From NCBI RefSeq assembly GCF_002023715.1, contig NZ_MAHX01000015.1:185799-249798 (forward strand): a stretch of 64,000 nucleotides of DNA. The letters are read 5' to 3'. Shown piece after piece: positions 25,610 through 34,985 of this stretch (its first letter is position 1; each line of letters starts with the position of its first letter). The DNA comes from Elizabethkingia occulta (GTDB lineage: Bacteria; Bacteroidota; Bacteroidia; Flavobacteriales; Weeksellaceae). The position numbers were made by a program, and so were the translations under genes. The notes beneath the pieces are model-generated. The model was not told where the DNA came from. It made no database searches and saw only the letters and a list, made by a program, of their open reading frames with translations.

Positions 25610-27511
25610 ATGATTCCGAGCCGGTCCTATAATGAACAGATTTTAGATCAAACCCTTAAGCAATTTTGGGGTTATGACCATTTTAGAGATCAGCAAAAAG
25701 AAATTATCCGGTCTGTCTTATCCTCCAATGATACATTAGCTTTACTACCTACAGGAGGAGGGAAATCTTTATGTTACCAATTACCATCTTTGCTTTTAGA
25801 AGGTGCTACAATAGTAATATCTCCGCTTCTGGCTTTAATGAAAGAGCAGGTTCATGAGCTTAATCTAAGAGGTATTCCTGCTGCTTATCTTAGTTCCGAA
25901 TTCGATGATGAACAAGAAGAACTTATTTATCAGAATTTAAAAAATGAAGAATATAAGCTGCTTTATGTTTCCCCGGAAAGATTATCCAACAGGAATTTTC
26001 TGGAAAATATTGCGGATGCCAAAATCTCGCTTATTGCTGTAGACGAAGCTCATTGTATTTCGGAATGGGGTAGTGATTTTCGCCCGAGTTATCAGAATAT
26101 AAAGGATTTCAGACAGATGTATCCATATCTTCCGTGTCTGGCATTAACGGCGACTGCTTCTGTTAAAGTGATGCAGGAAATTCAGCAAAAACTGGACTTC
26201 AAAAAGACAAATATTTTCAAAAAGTCTTACAGGAGAGATAATCTTTATATCCAGCTGAGAGAGCTTTCAGATAAGTATAATCATATTCTGTATTATCTCA
26301 GAAGTAATGAAAAATCGGGTCTTATCTATGTAAGAACTAGGAAGGAAGCGGAATACCTGAGTAATTGGTTAAAGATTAGTGGTATAGAGCAGGTAGATTA
26401 TTATCATGCAGGTTTACCGGTAAAAGAAAAGCAGATACGTCAGAATTATTGGCTTAGTAAAAATAATTATACGCTTGTTTCCACCAATGCATTCGGAATG
26501 GGTATTGACAAAGATAATGTAGGATTTGTAATACATCTTTCTCCATCCCCGTCTATTGAGAATTATTATCAGGAAATAGGTCGTGCTGGTAGAAATGGCC
26601 AAAATGCAGAAACTATTCTACTTTGGAATAAGAGCGAGCTTACTCAGATCGATGATTTAATGAGAAGCCAGTTAGCCAGTAAAACCGATTACCAAAGAGT
26701 TTGTTCCTATGTCTATTCCTTCTGCCAGGTTGCAGAACATGAACTTCCTGAGGGTTTCTTTGAAATTCAAACCAATAAGATTCAGAAACTCACCAAAATT
26801 TCCCGTCCTAAAATAGTATCTATTCTTCGGTTTCTTCATAATCAGGAAATTATTTATCTGAAAGAATCCAAAGGAATGTCATCATTGGAATTAAAATTTG
26901 ATATCTCAGAAGTTGAGAGCTTAGGAAAGAAAGACAGTTTCTTCGTAGAAAAATTATCCCGTGCATTAGATGGAGTAGCAACTCATCGTACCTATTTTCG
27001 GGAAAAAAAGCTTACCGATAAAATGAATGTTGATGAGCAGACAATACGGGTGCGACTAAAGGAATTACATGAAAAGGGATTAGTAGATTATTTTGATGGT
27101 AATTCAGCAGGAATAAGGTTTCTGGTCCCACGAAATGATAAAGAACTACAAAACAGATACTGGAATCTATTTGCCAGCATACAAAAAAATAAAATGCAGA
27201 AATGGGAAGAAATGAAATATTTTATAAATGATACTTCCTATTGCAAAATGAGACTTATTCTCTCTTATTTTGGAGAAAAAGAAACACAGAACTGCGGGAA
27301 ATGCAGTTATTGCCTTACAAGCAAAATGAGGACCAGCGACAGAGAGTACAAAAAAATTATTTTTGAAGCCCTTATGCGGTCTCCAATGACTTTGGATGAA
27401 TTAGCTGTTCATCTGAAATTTTATCCCAAAGATGAACTATTGGAACACCTGAAAATTTTGTTAGACAAAGGCCAGGTCAGAATGTTGAATTATAAAACTT
27501 ATACACTATAA
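25610..27511 (+). CDS. recQ: RecQ-family ATP-dependent DNA helicase
   Basis: A 633-residue 3'-5' DNA helicase. Motif 0/I region FRDQQKEIIRSVL and ALLPTGGGKSLCYQLPSLL (Walker A, residues ~45-62), DEAHCISEWGSDFRP (Walker B), YVRTRKEAEYLSNWL, and the arginine-finger region QEIGRAGRNGQ. The RecQ zinc site appears as CKMRLILSYFGE followed by NCGKCSYC near residues 545-570, then a winged-helix-like tail. No HRDC domain is evident. The TAA stop is followed immediately by the fmt ATG, so the two are co-transcribed. Confidence 0.93.
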   Translation: MIPSRSYNEQILDQTLKQFWGYDHFRDQQKEIIRSVLSSNDTLALLPTGGGKSLCYQLPSLLLEGATIVISPLLALMKEQVHELNLRGIPAAYLSSEFDDEQEELIYQNLKNEEYKLLYVSPERLSNRNFLENIADAKISLIAVDEAHCISEWGSDFRPSYQNIKDFRQMYPYLPCLALTATASVKVMQEIQQKLDFKKTNIFKKSYRRDNLYIQLRELSDKYNHILYYLRSNEKSGLIYVRTRKEAEYLSNWLKISGIEQVDYYHAGLPVKEKQIRQNYWLSKNNYTLVSTNAFGMGIDKDNVGFVIHLSPSPSIENYYQEIGRAGRNGQNAETILLWNKSELTQIDDLMRSQLASKTDYQRVCSYVYSFCQVAEHELPEGFFEIQTNKIQKLTKISRPKIVSILRFLHNQEIIYLKESKGMSSLELKFDISEVESLGKKDSFFVEKLSRALDGVATHRTYFREKKLTDKMNVDEQTIRVRLKELHEKGLVDYFDGNSAGIRFLVPRNDKELQNRYWNLFASIQKNKMQKWEEMKYFINDTSYCKMRLILSYFGEKETQNCGKCSYCLTSKMRTSDREYKKIIFEALMRSPMTLDELAVHLKFYPKDELLEHLKILLDKGQVRMLNYKTYTL

Positions 27512-28459
27512 ATGAATAAACTAAAAGTTGTTTTTTTCGGAACACCGGATTTTGCTAGAGCCTCCTTACAAGCAATTCATAATAGTAATCATGAAGTTGT
27601 AGGTGTAGTTACTGTAGCAGATAAAGCTAGTGGCAGAGGACAGAAAATTAATGAGTCTCCTGTGAAAAAATATGCTGTAGACCATCAGCTTCCTGTATTT
27701 CAGCCTGAAAAACTACGTAATCCGGAATTTTTGAAAGAAATAGAAAACCTTCATGCAGATATATTTGTAGTTGTAGCCTTCAGAATGATGCCAAAAGTAT
27801 TATTCTCTATGCCACGCCTTGGTACTTTCAATCTACATGGATCTCTGTTGCCTGATTACAGAGGTGCAGCACCTATTAATTATGCGGTAATTAATGGAGA
27901 AAAGAAAACAGGAGTAACAAGTTTCTTTATCAACGAAAAAATAGATGAAGGGCATATTCTTTTGCAAGAAGAAACAGATGTACCTTTCGATGAGGACGCT
28001 GGGCAGCTCCACGACAGACTTATGGATATAGGTGCTGGATTAGTTGTAAAGACCCTGGATGGTCTTGCAGAAGGGATTATAGAAGAAAAGCCTCAACCAC
28101 AAGTAGAAAACCCTAAAACAGCCTATAAAATATTCAAAGAAGATACTCGGATCAACTGGGAGAATGATGTAGAAGTTGTATATAATTTTATCCGTGGTAT
28201 GTCTCCTTATCCGGCTGCATTTACAACTATTGAAATTTCAGGACAGCCTAAAACGTTAAAAGTATTTAAAGGTAAATTCGAAAAAAAGCAGCATGATAAA
28301 TCTGCAGGGCAGATTGAAATTGACAAAAATAGTTTTGCTGTTTATACACATGATGGAATCTACTATCCTGAAGAATTACAACTGGAAGGTAAAAAGAGAA
28401 TGACATTGAAAGATTTTCTAAATGGATTTCAAAGCTTCACAGATATTAAAATAGTTTAG
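27512..28459 (+). CDS. fmt: Methionyl-tRNA formyltransferase
   Basis: Formylates initiator Met-tRNA with 10-formyl-tetrahydrofolate. 315 residues: VVFFGTPDFARASLQ at the N terminus, the catalytic segment FNLHGSLLPDYRGAAPINYA (Asn/His/Asp), GVTSFFINEKIDEGHIL, and the C-terminal tRNA-binding domain from ~205. It starts directly after the recQ stop codon. Confidence 0.97.
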   Translation: MNKLKVVFFGTPDFARASLQAIHNSNHEVVGVVTVADKASGRGQKINESPVKKYAVDHQLPVFQPEKLRNPEFLKEIENLHADIFVVVAFRMMPKVLFSMPRLGTFNLHGSLLPDYRGAAPINYAVINGEKKTGVTSFFINEKIDEGHILLQEETDVPFDEDAGQLHDRLMDIGAGLVVKTLDGLAEGIIEEKPQPQVENPKTAYKIFKEDTRINWENDVEVVYNFIRGMSPYPAAFTTIEISGQPKTLKVFKGKFEKKQHDKSAGQIEIDKNSFAVYTHDGIYYPEELQLEGKKRMTLKDFLNGFQSFTDIKIV

Positions 28460-28466
28460 GCTTGTT

Positions 28467-29036
28467 ATGAAATTTAAAGAAATTTTTGCATTTTCTCTGA
28501 TTGGGATAATAGTGTTGGCTGGCGGATTATATTTTTATAGTAGCTGGAAAATGAAACAGGAGATACAGGATGTTACTACAGGAAGTTTATTGTTTCGTAA
28601 AGTTTCCGGATTTTCTGGTAGTCAGGGAAGAAAAACATATTATACGGCATATAGGGTTGAGAAAATTGTAGCAGATACTGTATTTGTTAATCCGATAAAC
28701 GAAGTGATGGCGGTTCCTTATTCTGTTTTGGGAGAAGAGTCTTATTCTTTACTAAAAAAAGAGGGCAGAAAAGCTATAATCACAGCTCTTGCTTCGGATC
28801 GTGCTTTTTTTGAAAAGAATATATCTAATAAAGAACAAGCGGAAAAGATGTTTCCTGAGTTGAACAAATCTCCTTTTTATTATTTCAAAGGCGAAACTGA
28901 AAAAGTAATGAAGAAAGACCTTATCACCGAGCAGGTTATCAGGAGGTGGACTAATGAGCCTTCTGTTAATAATAATTTCTCAAATACTTATTATCCGGAA
29001 GGAAATTTCCAAAGTGTAGATGCTTTTATAAAATAA
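28467..29036 (+). CDS. Hypothetical membrane-anchored protein
   Basis: A 189-residue protein with one N-terminal membrane segment or uncleaved signal (residues ~7-26, IFAFSLIGIIVLAGGLYFYS) and a soluble rest predicted outside the cytoplasm. I do not recognise the family. It begins 7 bp after fmt and ends before a strong bidirectional terminator, so it is the third gene of the recQ-fmt run. It has no cysteines for a lipobox and no obvious catalytic motif. Confidence 0.7.
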   Translation: MKFKEIFAFSLIGIIVLAGGLYFYSSWKMKQEIQDVTTGSLLFRKVSGFSGSQGRKTYYTAYRVEKIVADTVFVNPINEVMAVPYSVLGEESYSLLKKEGRKAIITALASDRAFFEKNISNKEQAEKMFPELNKSPFYYFKGETEKVMKKDLITEQVIRRWTNEPSVNNNFSNTYYPEGNFQSVDAFIK

Positions 29037-29082
29037 ACGATATAAAACTTAGTATAGAAACATATAGGTTTATTAGTAAATA

Positions 29083-29119
29083 AAAAAGTCCGGCAATTAT
29101 CTTTATTGCCGGACTTTTT
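29083..29119. terminator. Bidirectional terminator between the recQ-fmt run and ribB
   Basis: A 15-bp perfect stem AAAAAGTCCGGCAAT / ATTGCCGGACTTTTT with a 7-nt loop. Confidence 0.93.
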
Positions 29120-29122
29120 GTT

Positions 29123-30250
29123 TTATACTGTTAGCTCTACCAGTTCGCTAACCTCCACATCGTAACCACTTACAATTGGCCTTTGGTCAGGGCTCTGAGT
29201 AAGAACCTTTAGATTGTTAATTCCTAAATCTTTCAGAATCTGGATACCAATACCATAATCCTTATAGTTGGCTCTTATTGTCGGTTTGCCCTGAGCTCCG
29301 GACTGATAAGCTAAAAACTGTTGAAGTTTGTTCATTGTTTTTTCTGAATCTGATACATTATTGATAAAAACAATGGCACCTTTTCCTTCAGCATTAATCA
29401 TCTGGATTGCTTTTTCCATTAAAGGCTTTTCACCGTTAGCTAAACGGGTAAATATATCGAAGTAAGCACTACTGGATTGTACGCGGATCAATACAGGTTC
29501 CTTATCTGCCCATTTTCCTTTTGTTATCGCATAATGAATTTGGTCAGTATGTCTTTCTTTGTATGCATAAAAATTGAAATCTCCAAAATACGTCTGAATA
29601 GCCTGTTCTTCAATTCTTTCTACAAGATCTCCCTGCTTCATACGATACTGAATAAGATCTTCGATAGAGACTATTTTCAGATCATGTTTTTCCGAAAATT
29701 TCTTTAGCTCCGGGAGTCTTGCCATACTGCCGTCCTCATTCATAATTTCACAGATGACACCACCTTCGTTCAGACCTGCTAATCTTGTAAGATCTATTGA
29801 GGCCTCAGTATGTCCAGCACGTTTTAATACACCACCTTCCTTAGCACGTAAAGGGAAAATATGTCCCGGACGCATAAAATCAGACGGTTTAGTATTAGGA
29901 TCCATCATAGCCTGTATAGTTCTGGAACGATCGCCTGCAGAAATTCCTGTAGAATTTCCGTTGCCTAAAAGGTCGATAGAAACCGTAAAAGCGGTTTCTT
30001 TTGGATCACTGCTGCGGCTTACCATAATATCCAGACCCAGCTCATCACATCTTTTTTCAGGAAGAGGAACACAAACTAGTCCACGAGCGTGCACCGTCAT
30101 AAAGTTTATCATTTCCGGGGTTACCAGATCGGCAGCGCCAATAAGGTCTCCTTCATTTTCACGATCTTCATCGTCTACTACGACGATCATTTTCCCTTGG
30201 CGTAAGTGTTCTATAGCTTCAGGAATAGTATCGAGTTGGATTTTATCCAT
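29123..30250 (-). CDS. ribB: 3,4-dihydroxy-2-butanone-4-phosphate synthase with degenerate GTP cyclohydrolase II-like domain
   Basis: Riboflavin pathway. From ATG 30250 (MDKIQLDTIP) the protein has 375 residues. The N-terminal ~205 form the RibB domain with DDEDRENEGDLI (26-37) and RAGHTEAS (144-151), the metal-binding acidic loop and histidine. The C-terminal half aligns to GTP cyclohydrolase II, but the zinc motif (normally HSECLTGD...RCDCG) reads RVQSSSAYFDIF, with all cysteines lost. This half is therefore probably inactive, and a separate RibA should exist elsewhere. An upstream in-frame extension to 30307 has no supporting signal. No FMN riboswitch was seen upstream. Confidence 0.92.
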   Translation of the reverse strand: MDKIQLDTIPEAIEHLRQGKMIVVVDDEDRENEGDLIGAADLVTPEMINFMTVHARGLVCVPLPEKRCDELGLDIMVSRSSDPKETAFTVSIDLLGNGNSTGISAGDRSRTIQAMMDPNTKPSDFMRPGHIFPLRAKEGGVLKRAGHTEASIDLTRLAGLNEGGVICEIMNEDGSMARLPELKKFSEKHDLKIVSIEDLIQYRMKQGDLVERIEEQAIQTYFGDFNFYAYKERHTDQIHYAITKGKWADKEPVLIRVQSSSAYFDIFTRLANGEKPLMEKAIQMINAEGKGAIVFINNVSDSEKTMNKLQQFLAYQSGAQGKPTIRANYKDYGIGIQILKDLGINNLKVLTQSPDQRPIVSGYDVEVSELVELTV

Positions 30251-30560
30251 TTTTACTTGTATTATATTATTTTCCACAAATTTACTTATTCCGATAGCAA
30301 TTCGCAATTTTTGAAAATTGTTTTAAATTTTTCTTGTGTAAATAGTGGCTCCTTATTGTAGGTGCTTGAACTTCTGAAGATACTTTTTAATAAAGTTCAC
30401 AACAGTTTTCTATGCTATGTAAGAAATACAGATGTAAAAGAATCGTGGGTCGGACTATATTTGAGTATAGCTTTGGAATACGATTTTTAGTCAATTCATA
30501 AAATTTTCACAAAAAAGCATCCTAAATAAAACGAGGCTTTTTAATAAAGTAAATATTTCT
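30251..30560. other. Intergenic region between ribB and tig
   Basis: About 310 bp between divergent genes, AT-rich, with no gene. I see no FMN-type riboswitch and no strong hairpin. The right end leads into the tig -7 box. Confidence 0.5.
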
Positions 30561-30568
30561 TATTTTTG
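30561..30568 (+). promoter_or_regulatory. -7 promoter box of tig
   Basis: TATTTTTG, exact consensus, 20 nt before ATG 30589. No clear -33 TTTG. Confidence 0.55.
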
Positions 30569-30588
30569 CCGTCTAAAAATTTCAATTA

Positions 30589-31923
30589 ATGAAGATTACG
30601 AATAAAAATCACGATGAAGTAAGTGCATTACTTACAGTGACACTGGATAAGTCTGATTATAAAGAGAAAGTTGAAAAAACTTTGCTTAACTATGCTAAAA
30701 ATGCAAACATTCCGGGTTTTAGAAAAGGTAAAGCTCCTTTAAGTCTTATTCGTAGACAATATGAAGCAGGGGTAGCTTATGAAGAAATCAACAAACAGGT
30801 TTCCGATGCTTTAAACAATTATATTAATGAAAATAACCTTAGACTTGTTGGGCAACCTGTGCCACAGCCGGTAGAAGAGTTAGATTATAATAATGATAAC
30901 GTAACTGTATCTTTTGAAGTTGGTTACGAGCCTCAAATTACGATTGATCTTGCTAAATATGAAGCTCCTCATTACAAAGTGGAAGCTTCTGAAAAGGAGA
31001 TCAACCAGAGTATTGAGAACATGCAGAAGAGATTTGCTGAACGTGTACCTCAAGACAAAATGAACAAAGACTCTTACATTGCTTTACAAATTGAGCAGGT
31101 TGTAGAAGAAGATGCTGAAGGTGAGCACCACCATGCACCTAAAAATGTTACAATTAACAAAGATAACAAAGAAGTTTACGCTGTAATTAAAGGTAAAAAA
31201 GTTGATGAAAGCGTTATTGTAACTAAAGAAGATCTTCAGAAAGATGAAACTTTAGCAAAAGAATTAGGATTCGCTCAGGGAGAGGTAGAGCACCTTCACC
31301 ACAATGAAGTAAAAGTTACAGTAAAAGAAATCTATTCTTTAGATTTAGCTGAATTAAATCAAGAGCTTTTCGATAAAGTTTATGGTAACGATAACATTAA
31401 GTCTGAAGAAGAACTTAAGAACAAAGTAAAAGAAGAATTAGACGAATACTTCCAACAAAATGCAGACGTACACTATGTGAACAAAATGTTGGAGCAAATC
31501 GTTGAAAAAGAAGAAATCCAGCTTCCTGAAACTTTCTTAATCAAGTGGTTAATGTTCAACAACCAGAACATCCAGTCAGAGGAGCAGGCTAAAGAAATTC
31601 TTGAAAATGAAAAAGCTCAGTTGAAATATCAGATCATCGAAGGTAAACTAATGAATGATAATGATGTTAAAATTGACTATGCAGATATTTTAGCACAATC
31701 CGAGCAATTGGTAAGAAACCAATTAGCGATCTATGGTATTCACCACCTTTCTGACGAGGAAGTTCAGAAATATGCTGTTGAAATGCTAAAAGATCAAGAG
31801 CAAGTAAGACAAATTTCTTCTGAAGTAGCAATGGCTAAATTGAAAGATACTATCCTTGAAAAAGGAGGTAAGAAAGAAGAGGTAATCTCTCACGACCAAT
31901 TTATGGAAGAATTGAAAAAATAA
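30589..31923 (+). CDS. tig: Trigger factor (ribosome-associated chaperone)
   Basis: Binds nascent chains at the ribosome exit. 444 residues. The ribosome-binding signature is near residues 40-60 (NIPGFRKGKAPLSLIRRQY). The middle domain (~150-255) sits where the FKBP-like isomerase would be, but it lacks the usual conserved FKBP residues and has histidine-rich loops (GEHHHAPKN, EHLHHNEV). The C-terminal helical chaperone domain runs to the end. This divergent form is usual for Bacteroidota. Strong terminator downstream. Confidence 0.94.
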   Translation: MKITNKNHDEVSALLTVTLDKSDYKEKVEKTLLNYAKNANIPGFRKGKAPLSLIRRQYEAGVAYEEINKQVSDALNNYINENNLRLVGQPVPQPVEELDYNNDNVTVSFEVGYEPQITIDLAKYEAPHYKVEASEKEINQSIENMQKRFAERVPQDKMNKDSYIALQIEQVVEEDAEGEHHHAPKNVTINKDNKEVYAVIKGKKVDESVIVTKEDLQKDETLAKELGFAQGEVEHLHHNEVKVTVKEIYSLDLAELNQELFDKVYGNDNIKSEEELKNKVKEELDEYFQQNADVHYVNKMLEQIVEKEEIQLPETFLIKWLMFNNQNIQSEEQAKEILENEKAQLKYQIIEGKLMNDNDVKIDYADILAQSEQLVRNQLAIYGIHHLSDEEVQKYAVEMLKDQEQVRQISSEVAMAKLKDTILEKGGKKEEVISHDQFMEELKK

Positions 31924-31948
31924 TTGATGTTGTTTTTCTATTTATACG

Positions 31949-31976
31949 AACTCCGCTATTAAGCGGAGTTTTTTTA
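31949..31976. terminator. Bidirectional terminator between tig and the HxlR regulator
   Basis: A 9-bp stem AACTCCGCT / AGCGGAGTT with a 4-nt loop and a T-run; it touches the 3' end of the convergent HxlR gene. Confidence 0.88.
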
Positions 31977-32378
31977 TTCTGTTATTTTGCTTCTGTGATC
32001 CAAACCCCACTGAACAATATTCTCCGTCAACGGAATAACTGTTTTGCCATATTCACTAATACTATAGAAGACTTTTGGAACTTTATCATTGTTCTGTTTG
32101 CGGCATATTAATTGGTTTTGCTCCAGATCTTTTAATTCTTTGATGAGAACTTTAGGCGAAATGCCACTTATATCCTGAAGAATCTTAGTGTAATTTAATT
32201 CTAGGTGTTGTCTGTTAGCAAGATACCGCAGAATCAGAAGTTTCCACTTTCCTCCTATTACAAATAAACAATCCCGCATTGCACGCAGCTCCTCGTCGCA
32301 GGATGCTTCTCTTATATTACCATTTTTTTTAATGTTTCCCATATACTTTCTTCCGGGTAAGTCTATTGCTTTTGACAT
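31974..32378 (-). CDS. HxlR-family winged-helix transcriptional regulator
   Basis: A 134-residue regulator with the HxlR core: MRDCLFVIGGKWKLLILRYL, then ISGISPKVLIKELKDLEQNQL (recognition helix) and VFYSISEYGKTVIPL (wing). Cysteines at SCDEE and RDC precede the core, as in redox- or aldehyde-sensing members. It is divergent from the MDR oxidoreductase with 35 bp between the start codons, a common pairing in which the regulator controls the enzyme. The start could also be at the inner ATG (MGNIKK). Confidence 0.9.
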   Translation of the reverse strand: MSKAIDLPGRKYMGNIKKNGNIREASCDEELRAMRDCLFVIGGKWKLLILRYLANRQHLELNYTKILQDISGISPKVLIKELKDLEQNQLICRKQNNDKVPKVFYSISEYGKTVIPLTENIVQWGLDHRSKITE

Positions 32379-32413
32379 CTTACACCGGCTAAATTTACAT
32401 AAAAATAAAATTT

Positions 32414-33415
32414 ATGAATGCAGTAAAACTCGTTTCTCTACAAGGAGAGAATAGATTGGTTAATGATAGTACTTATTCTAAACCTGAAATTAAAAATGAT
32501 AGTCAGATTCTTATAAAAGTTAAAGCAGTTGCCGTTAATCCGATAGATTTGCAAATGTTTCAGGGAAAGAATGAAGCAAGAATTATGAGCTCAGATATTC
32601 TTGGACGTGAGCTGGCAGGTATAATAGAGGAAACCGGAAATAAGGTGAAAAACTTTAAAAAGGGAGAGGAGGTTTTTCTGGCTGTTGGCAGTATGGGGAG
32701 TAATGGAGCCTTTGCAGAATATGTTGTAGTTTCTGAGGAGATATTAGCGCATAAACCTAAAGAATTAAGTTTTGAACAGGTTACAGCTCTTCCAATTGCC
32801 TATGTCACAGCCTGGCAGGCAGTGTCCAGACTAAAATTGCCAAAAGAATCATCGGTACTAATCCTGGGAGCATCAGGCAGCGTTGGGAAAGCATTAATTA
32901 ATGTATTGCATCATTTTGGATACCATAAGATTATAGCTACTGCCGGAAATGATTATAGTATAGGTGAATTAATGAAGCAAGAGTTGTCCAAAGAGCAAAT
33001 CGTTTCTTATAAGCAGCCTGATCTGGATAGAATAATACTGACACAGAATAATGGTCTTTATGATATTGTAATTGATTGTATTGGCGGTAAAATGACGGAA
33101 ATAGGTGCTAATTCCCTGAAAAGAGAAGGTCTGTTTGTAGATATTACCAATTTGCGAACTGAAGAAGCCAATTACATACTGTTTCAGAAAGCGGCAATAA
33201 TTATGAATGTTGCCCGTTATGCAGAACCTGAATTGCACTTTAAATACGGAGAAATTTTGAATGAAGTTTCTTCTGTTTTAGGAAGTAAAGAGAATTGGTA
33301 TCTGCAAGAGGTTTTAAATCTCGGAAAGTTGTCTGCAGAAAATCTTATGGCAGCTTTTAATTTAATGGAAGAGAATAAAACCAACGGGAAAAAGCTGGTT
33401 TTAGAGATAGAATAA
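32414..33415 (+). CDS. MDR-superfamily NAD(P)-dependent oxidoreductase (quinone oxidoreductase-like)
   Basis: A 333-residue medium-chain dehydrogenase/reductase. N-terminal GroES-like domain with VNPIDLQMFQGK and DILGRELAGIIEETG; Rossmann domain with SVLILGASGSVGKALINV (nucleotide-binding glycines); then IDCIGGKMTEIGANSL. The structural and catalytic zinc cysteines of alcohol dehydrogenases are absent, so it belongs with zinc-free quinone reductases. Likely regulated by the adjacent HxlR protein. Substrate unknown. Confidence 0.88.
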   Translation: MNAVKLVSLQGENRLVNDSTYSKPEIKNDSQILIKVKAVAVNPIDLQMFQGKNEARIMSSDILGRELAGIIEETGNKVKNFKKGEEVFLAVGSMGSNGAFAEYVVVSEEILAHKPKELSFEQVTALPIAYVTAWQAVSRLKLPKESSVLILGASGSVGKALINVLHHFGYHKIIATAGNDYSIGELMKQELSKEQIVSYKQPDLDRIILTQNNGLYDIVIDCIGGKMTEIGANSLKREGLFVDITNLRTEEANYILFQKAAIIMNVARYAEPELHFKYGEILNEVSSVLGSKENWYLQEVLNLGKLSAENLMAAFNLMEENKTNGKKLVLEIE

Positions 33416-33416
33416 A

Positions 33417-33449
33417 AAAGAAGCGGGAAAACCATTTTCCCGCTTCTTT
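33417..33449. terminator. Bidirectional terminator between the MDR gene and the DUF3109 gene
   Basis: A 15-bp perfect stem AAAGAAGCGGGAAAA / TTTTCCCGCTTCTTT with a 3-nt loop. Confidence 0.93.
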
Positions 33450-33453
33450 ATAT

Positions 33454-34035
33454 TTATTTATTGAATTCCTGTTTCCATGCCACTGCAGCATCGGTTAGGG
33501 TACTGTAAAACTCTTCACCATATTTTCGGATCAGAGGTTTTTTCAGGAACTGGTAAACACTCACTTTTAGTTCATCACCAAGTGTACAGGCATCAGCACA
33601 AATCTTCCAAACATCATAATTCAATGCGTCGAAAGTAGAGTATTTTGTTACCCGGATAGGATACAAGTGACAAGAAATAGGCTTCTGATAATCGATTACG
33701 CCATCTTCATAAGCTTTTTCAATACCACATTTGGTATATCCCTTTTCATCAAAGATAACATATGCACATTCTTTTCCGTGTACCAAAGGTGTAACAAGGT
33801 CTCCATCTACATCAACAACGTGGGTACCCTGAGCATCTATAGCTGCAGCGCCTTCAGGGCGTAAGTAGTCTTTAATTTTTGGGTAGATTTCTGCAAGAAT
33901 TTCTGTTTCATCTTGGTCCAACGGTGCTCCGGCATCTCCGTCCACACAGCATATTCCTTTACATTTGCTAAGATTGCAGACAAAGTTTTCTGCAAATACA
34001 TCTTCTGAAATAATTTTATCGTCTATCTGAATCAT
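33454..34035 (-). CDS. DUF3109 family protein (cysteine cluster)
   Basis: A 193-residue cytoplasmic protein with the cysteine cluster FVCNLSKCKGICCVDGDAG near residues 18-36 and further cysteines at GKECAY, TKCGIE, ISCHLYP and KICADAC. The spacing matches DUF3109, a Bacteroidota family related to YkgJ-type putative metal or Fe-S proteins. Function unknown. It lies 9 bp downstream of the DUF6427 gene on the same strand and is probably co-transcribed with it. Confidence 0.9.
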   Translation of the reverse strand: MIQIDDKIISEDVFAENFVCNLSKCKGICCVDGDAGAPLDQDETEILAEIYPKIKDYLRPEGAAAIDAQGTHVVDVDGDLVTPLVHGKECAYVIFDEKGYTKCGIEKAYEDGVIDYQKPISCHLYPIRVTKYSTFDALNYDVWKICADACTLGDELKVSVYQFLKKPLIRKYGEEFYSTLTDAAVAWKQEFNK

Positions 34036-34044
34036 AATCTGTTT

Positions 34045-34941
34045 TTAAAAATAATAAGCAAGCTTGAAAAGCAATGCAAAAATAATAATACCCCATAATA
34101 TAACTTCCTTTACCCAGTATTTGGATATAAAACGAAGCCCTCTGCTGGTAATAACACTTACCGGAAAAGCAATGAGTAAGAGGAATTCGTATTGGGTTCC
34201 CATATAAAATATAAGAATAATCAATATACTTAGCGAATAAACCAGTAGTAATGTATAACGAAACTTACTGGAAGGGCTTTTCTTAGAAAAATGTACAAAA
34301 TGATCATAAATACTGTATAGCAGAAACAGTAAAACAGGAGAGAGAAATATCAGAGGCTCTATATTGGCGATCATTTTATCCGATACATACGGAATAAGTC
34401 TTGTGTAATAATCGGGAATATCCAGTAAATAATATAATCCGGCGTAATTTACAAACAATAGGAATATCCCAAAGAATAGTCGGAAAAGATTAGCCGAAAT
34501 ATTGCCCGAAGTAGCAAAAATGTGCAGTATAATAAATATAATGAGAGGCCATGTTTGTGGCATCACAACATACATGAATCCCATAAGACAACCTACAAGA
34601 AAATAGGATCTTTTTCCTATTTTTTCGTTGTTACTTATTAGTATCAGCGTAGAAAGATTGGCAGTAAGAATGGTAAATGCCAAAGGGAAACTTACATCTC
34701 CGAAATAGAAACTAAATACTAATATGGTATATATAAAAAGAGGTAAATGAGTGTTTCTGTTCAGTCCTATATTGTTAAAAAGGAAATATCCCAAAGCTAT
34801 TCCCATAAAAGCAATAATACTGGAAATTATATTTAGTAAATTGAAATTCAGTATATTAAACAGGGATATGAAAACCAGCAGACAAACCAAATAGGCCGGA
34901 ATTGAAAAAATATTGGTTTGTTTAGACAGTAATCGGAACAT
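34045..34941 (-). CDS. DUF6427 family multi-pass membrane protein
   Basis: A 298-residue integral membrane protein with about eight hydrophobic segments from residue 15 to the C terminus (for example AYLVCLLVFISLFNIL, FILHIFATSG, GIIIFALLFKLAYYF). It matches the DUF6427 family found beside DUF6341 and DUF3109 genes in Flavobacteriia. Some databases call it beta-carotene monooxygenase, which the sequence does not support. Function unknown. Divergent from DUF6341 across 44 bp. Confidence 0.8.
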   Translation of the reverse strand: MFRLLSKQTNIFSIPAYLVCLLVFISLFNILNFNLLNIISSIIAFMGIALGYFLFNNIGLNRNTHLPLFIYTILVFSFYFGDVSFPLAFTILTANLSTLILISNNEKIGKRSYFLVGCLMGFMYVVMPQTWPLIIFIILHIFATSGNISANLFRLFFGIFLLFVNYAGLYYLLDIPDYYTRLIPYVSDKMIANIEPLIFLSPVLLFLLYSIYDHFVHFSKKSPSSKFRYTLLLVYSLSILIILIFYMGTQYEFLLLIAFPVSVITSRGLRFISKYWVKEVILWGIIIFALLFKLAYYF

Positions 34942-34947
34942 TTTTAT

Positions 34948-34955
34948 TAAATTTG
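34948..34955 (+). promoter_or_regulatory. -7 promoter box of the DUF6341 gene
   Basis: TAAATTTG, exact consensus, 30 nt before ATG 34986 and only 6 bp from the divergent DUF6427 start. Confidence 0.55.
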
Positions 34956-34985
34956 CGACAAAGTTAATATTAAAATAAAGAAATA

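Noticed and set aside
29754..30314. 186-codon open frame opposite ribB
   Set aside because: Antisense to a clear coding gene, Ser/Ile-rich without motifs, a typical shadow frame.
30251..30588. FMN riboswitch upstream of ribB
   Set aside because: The conserved FMN-element sequences were not found on the minus strand in this spacer.
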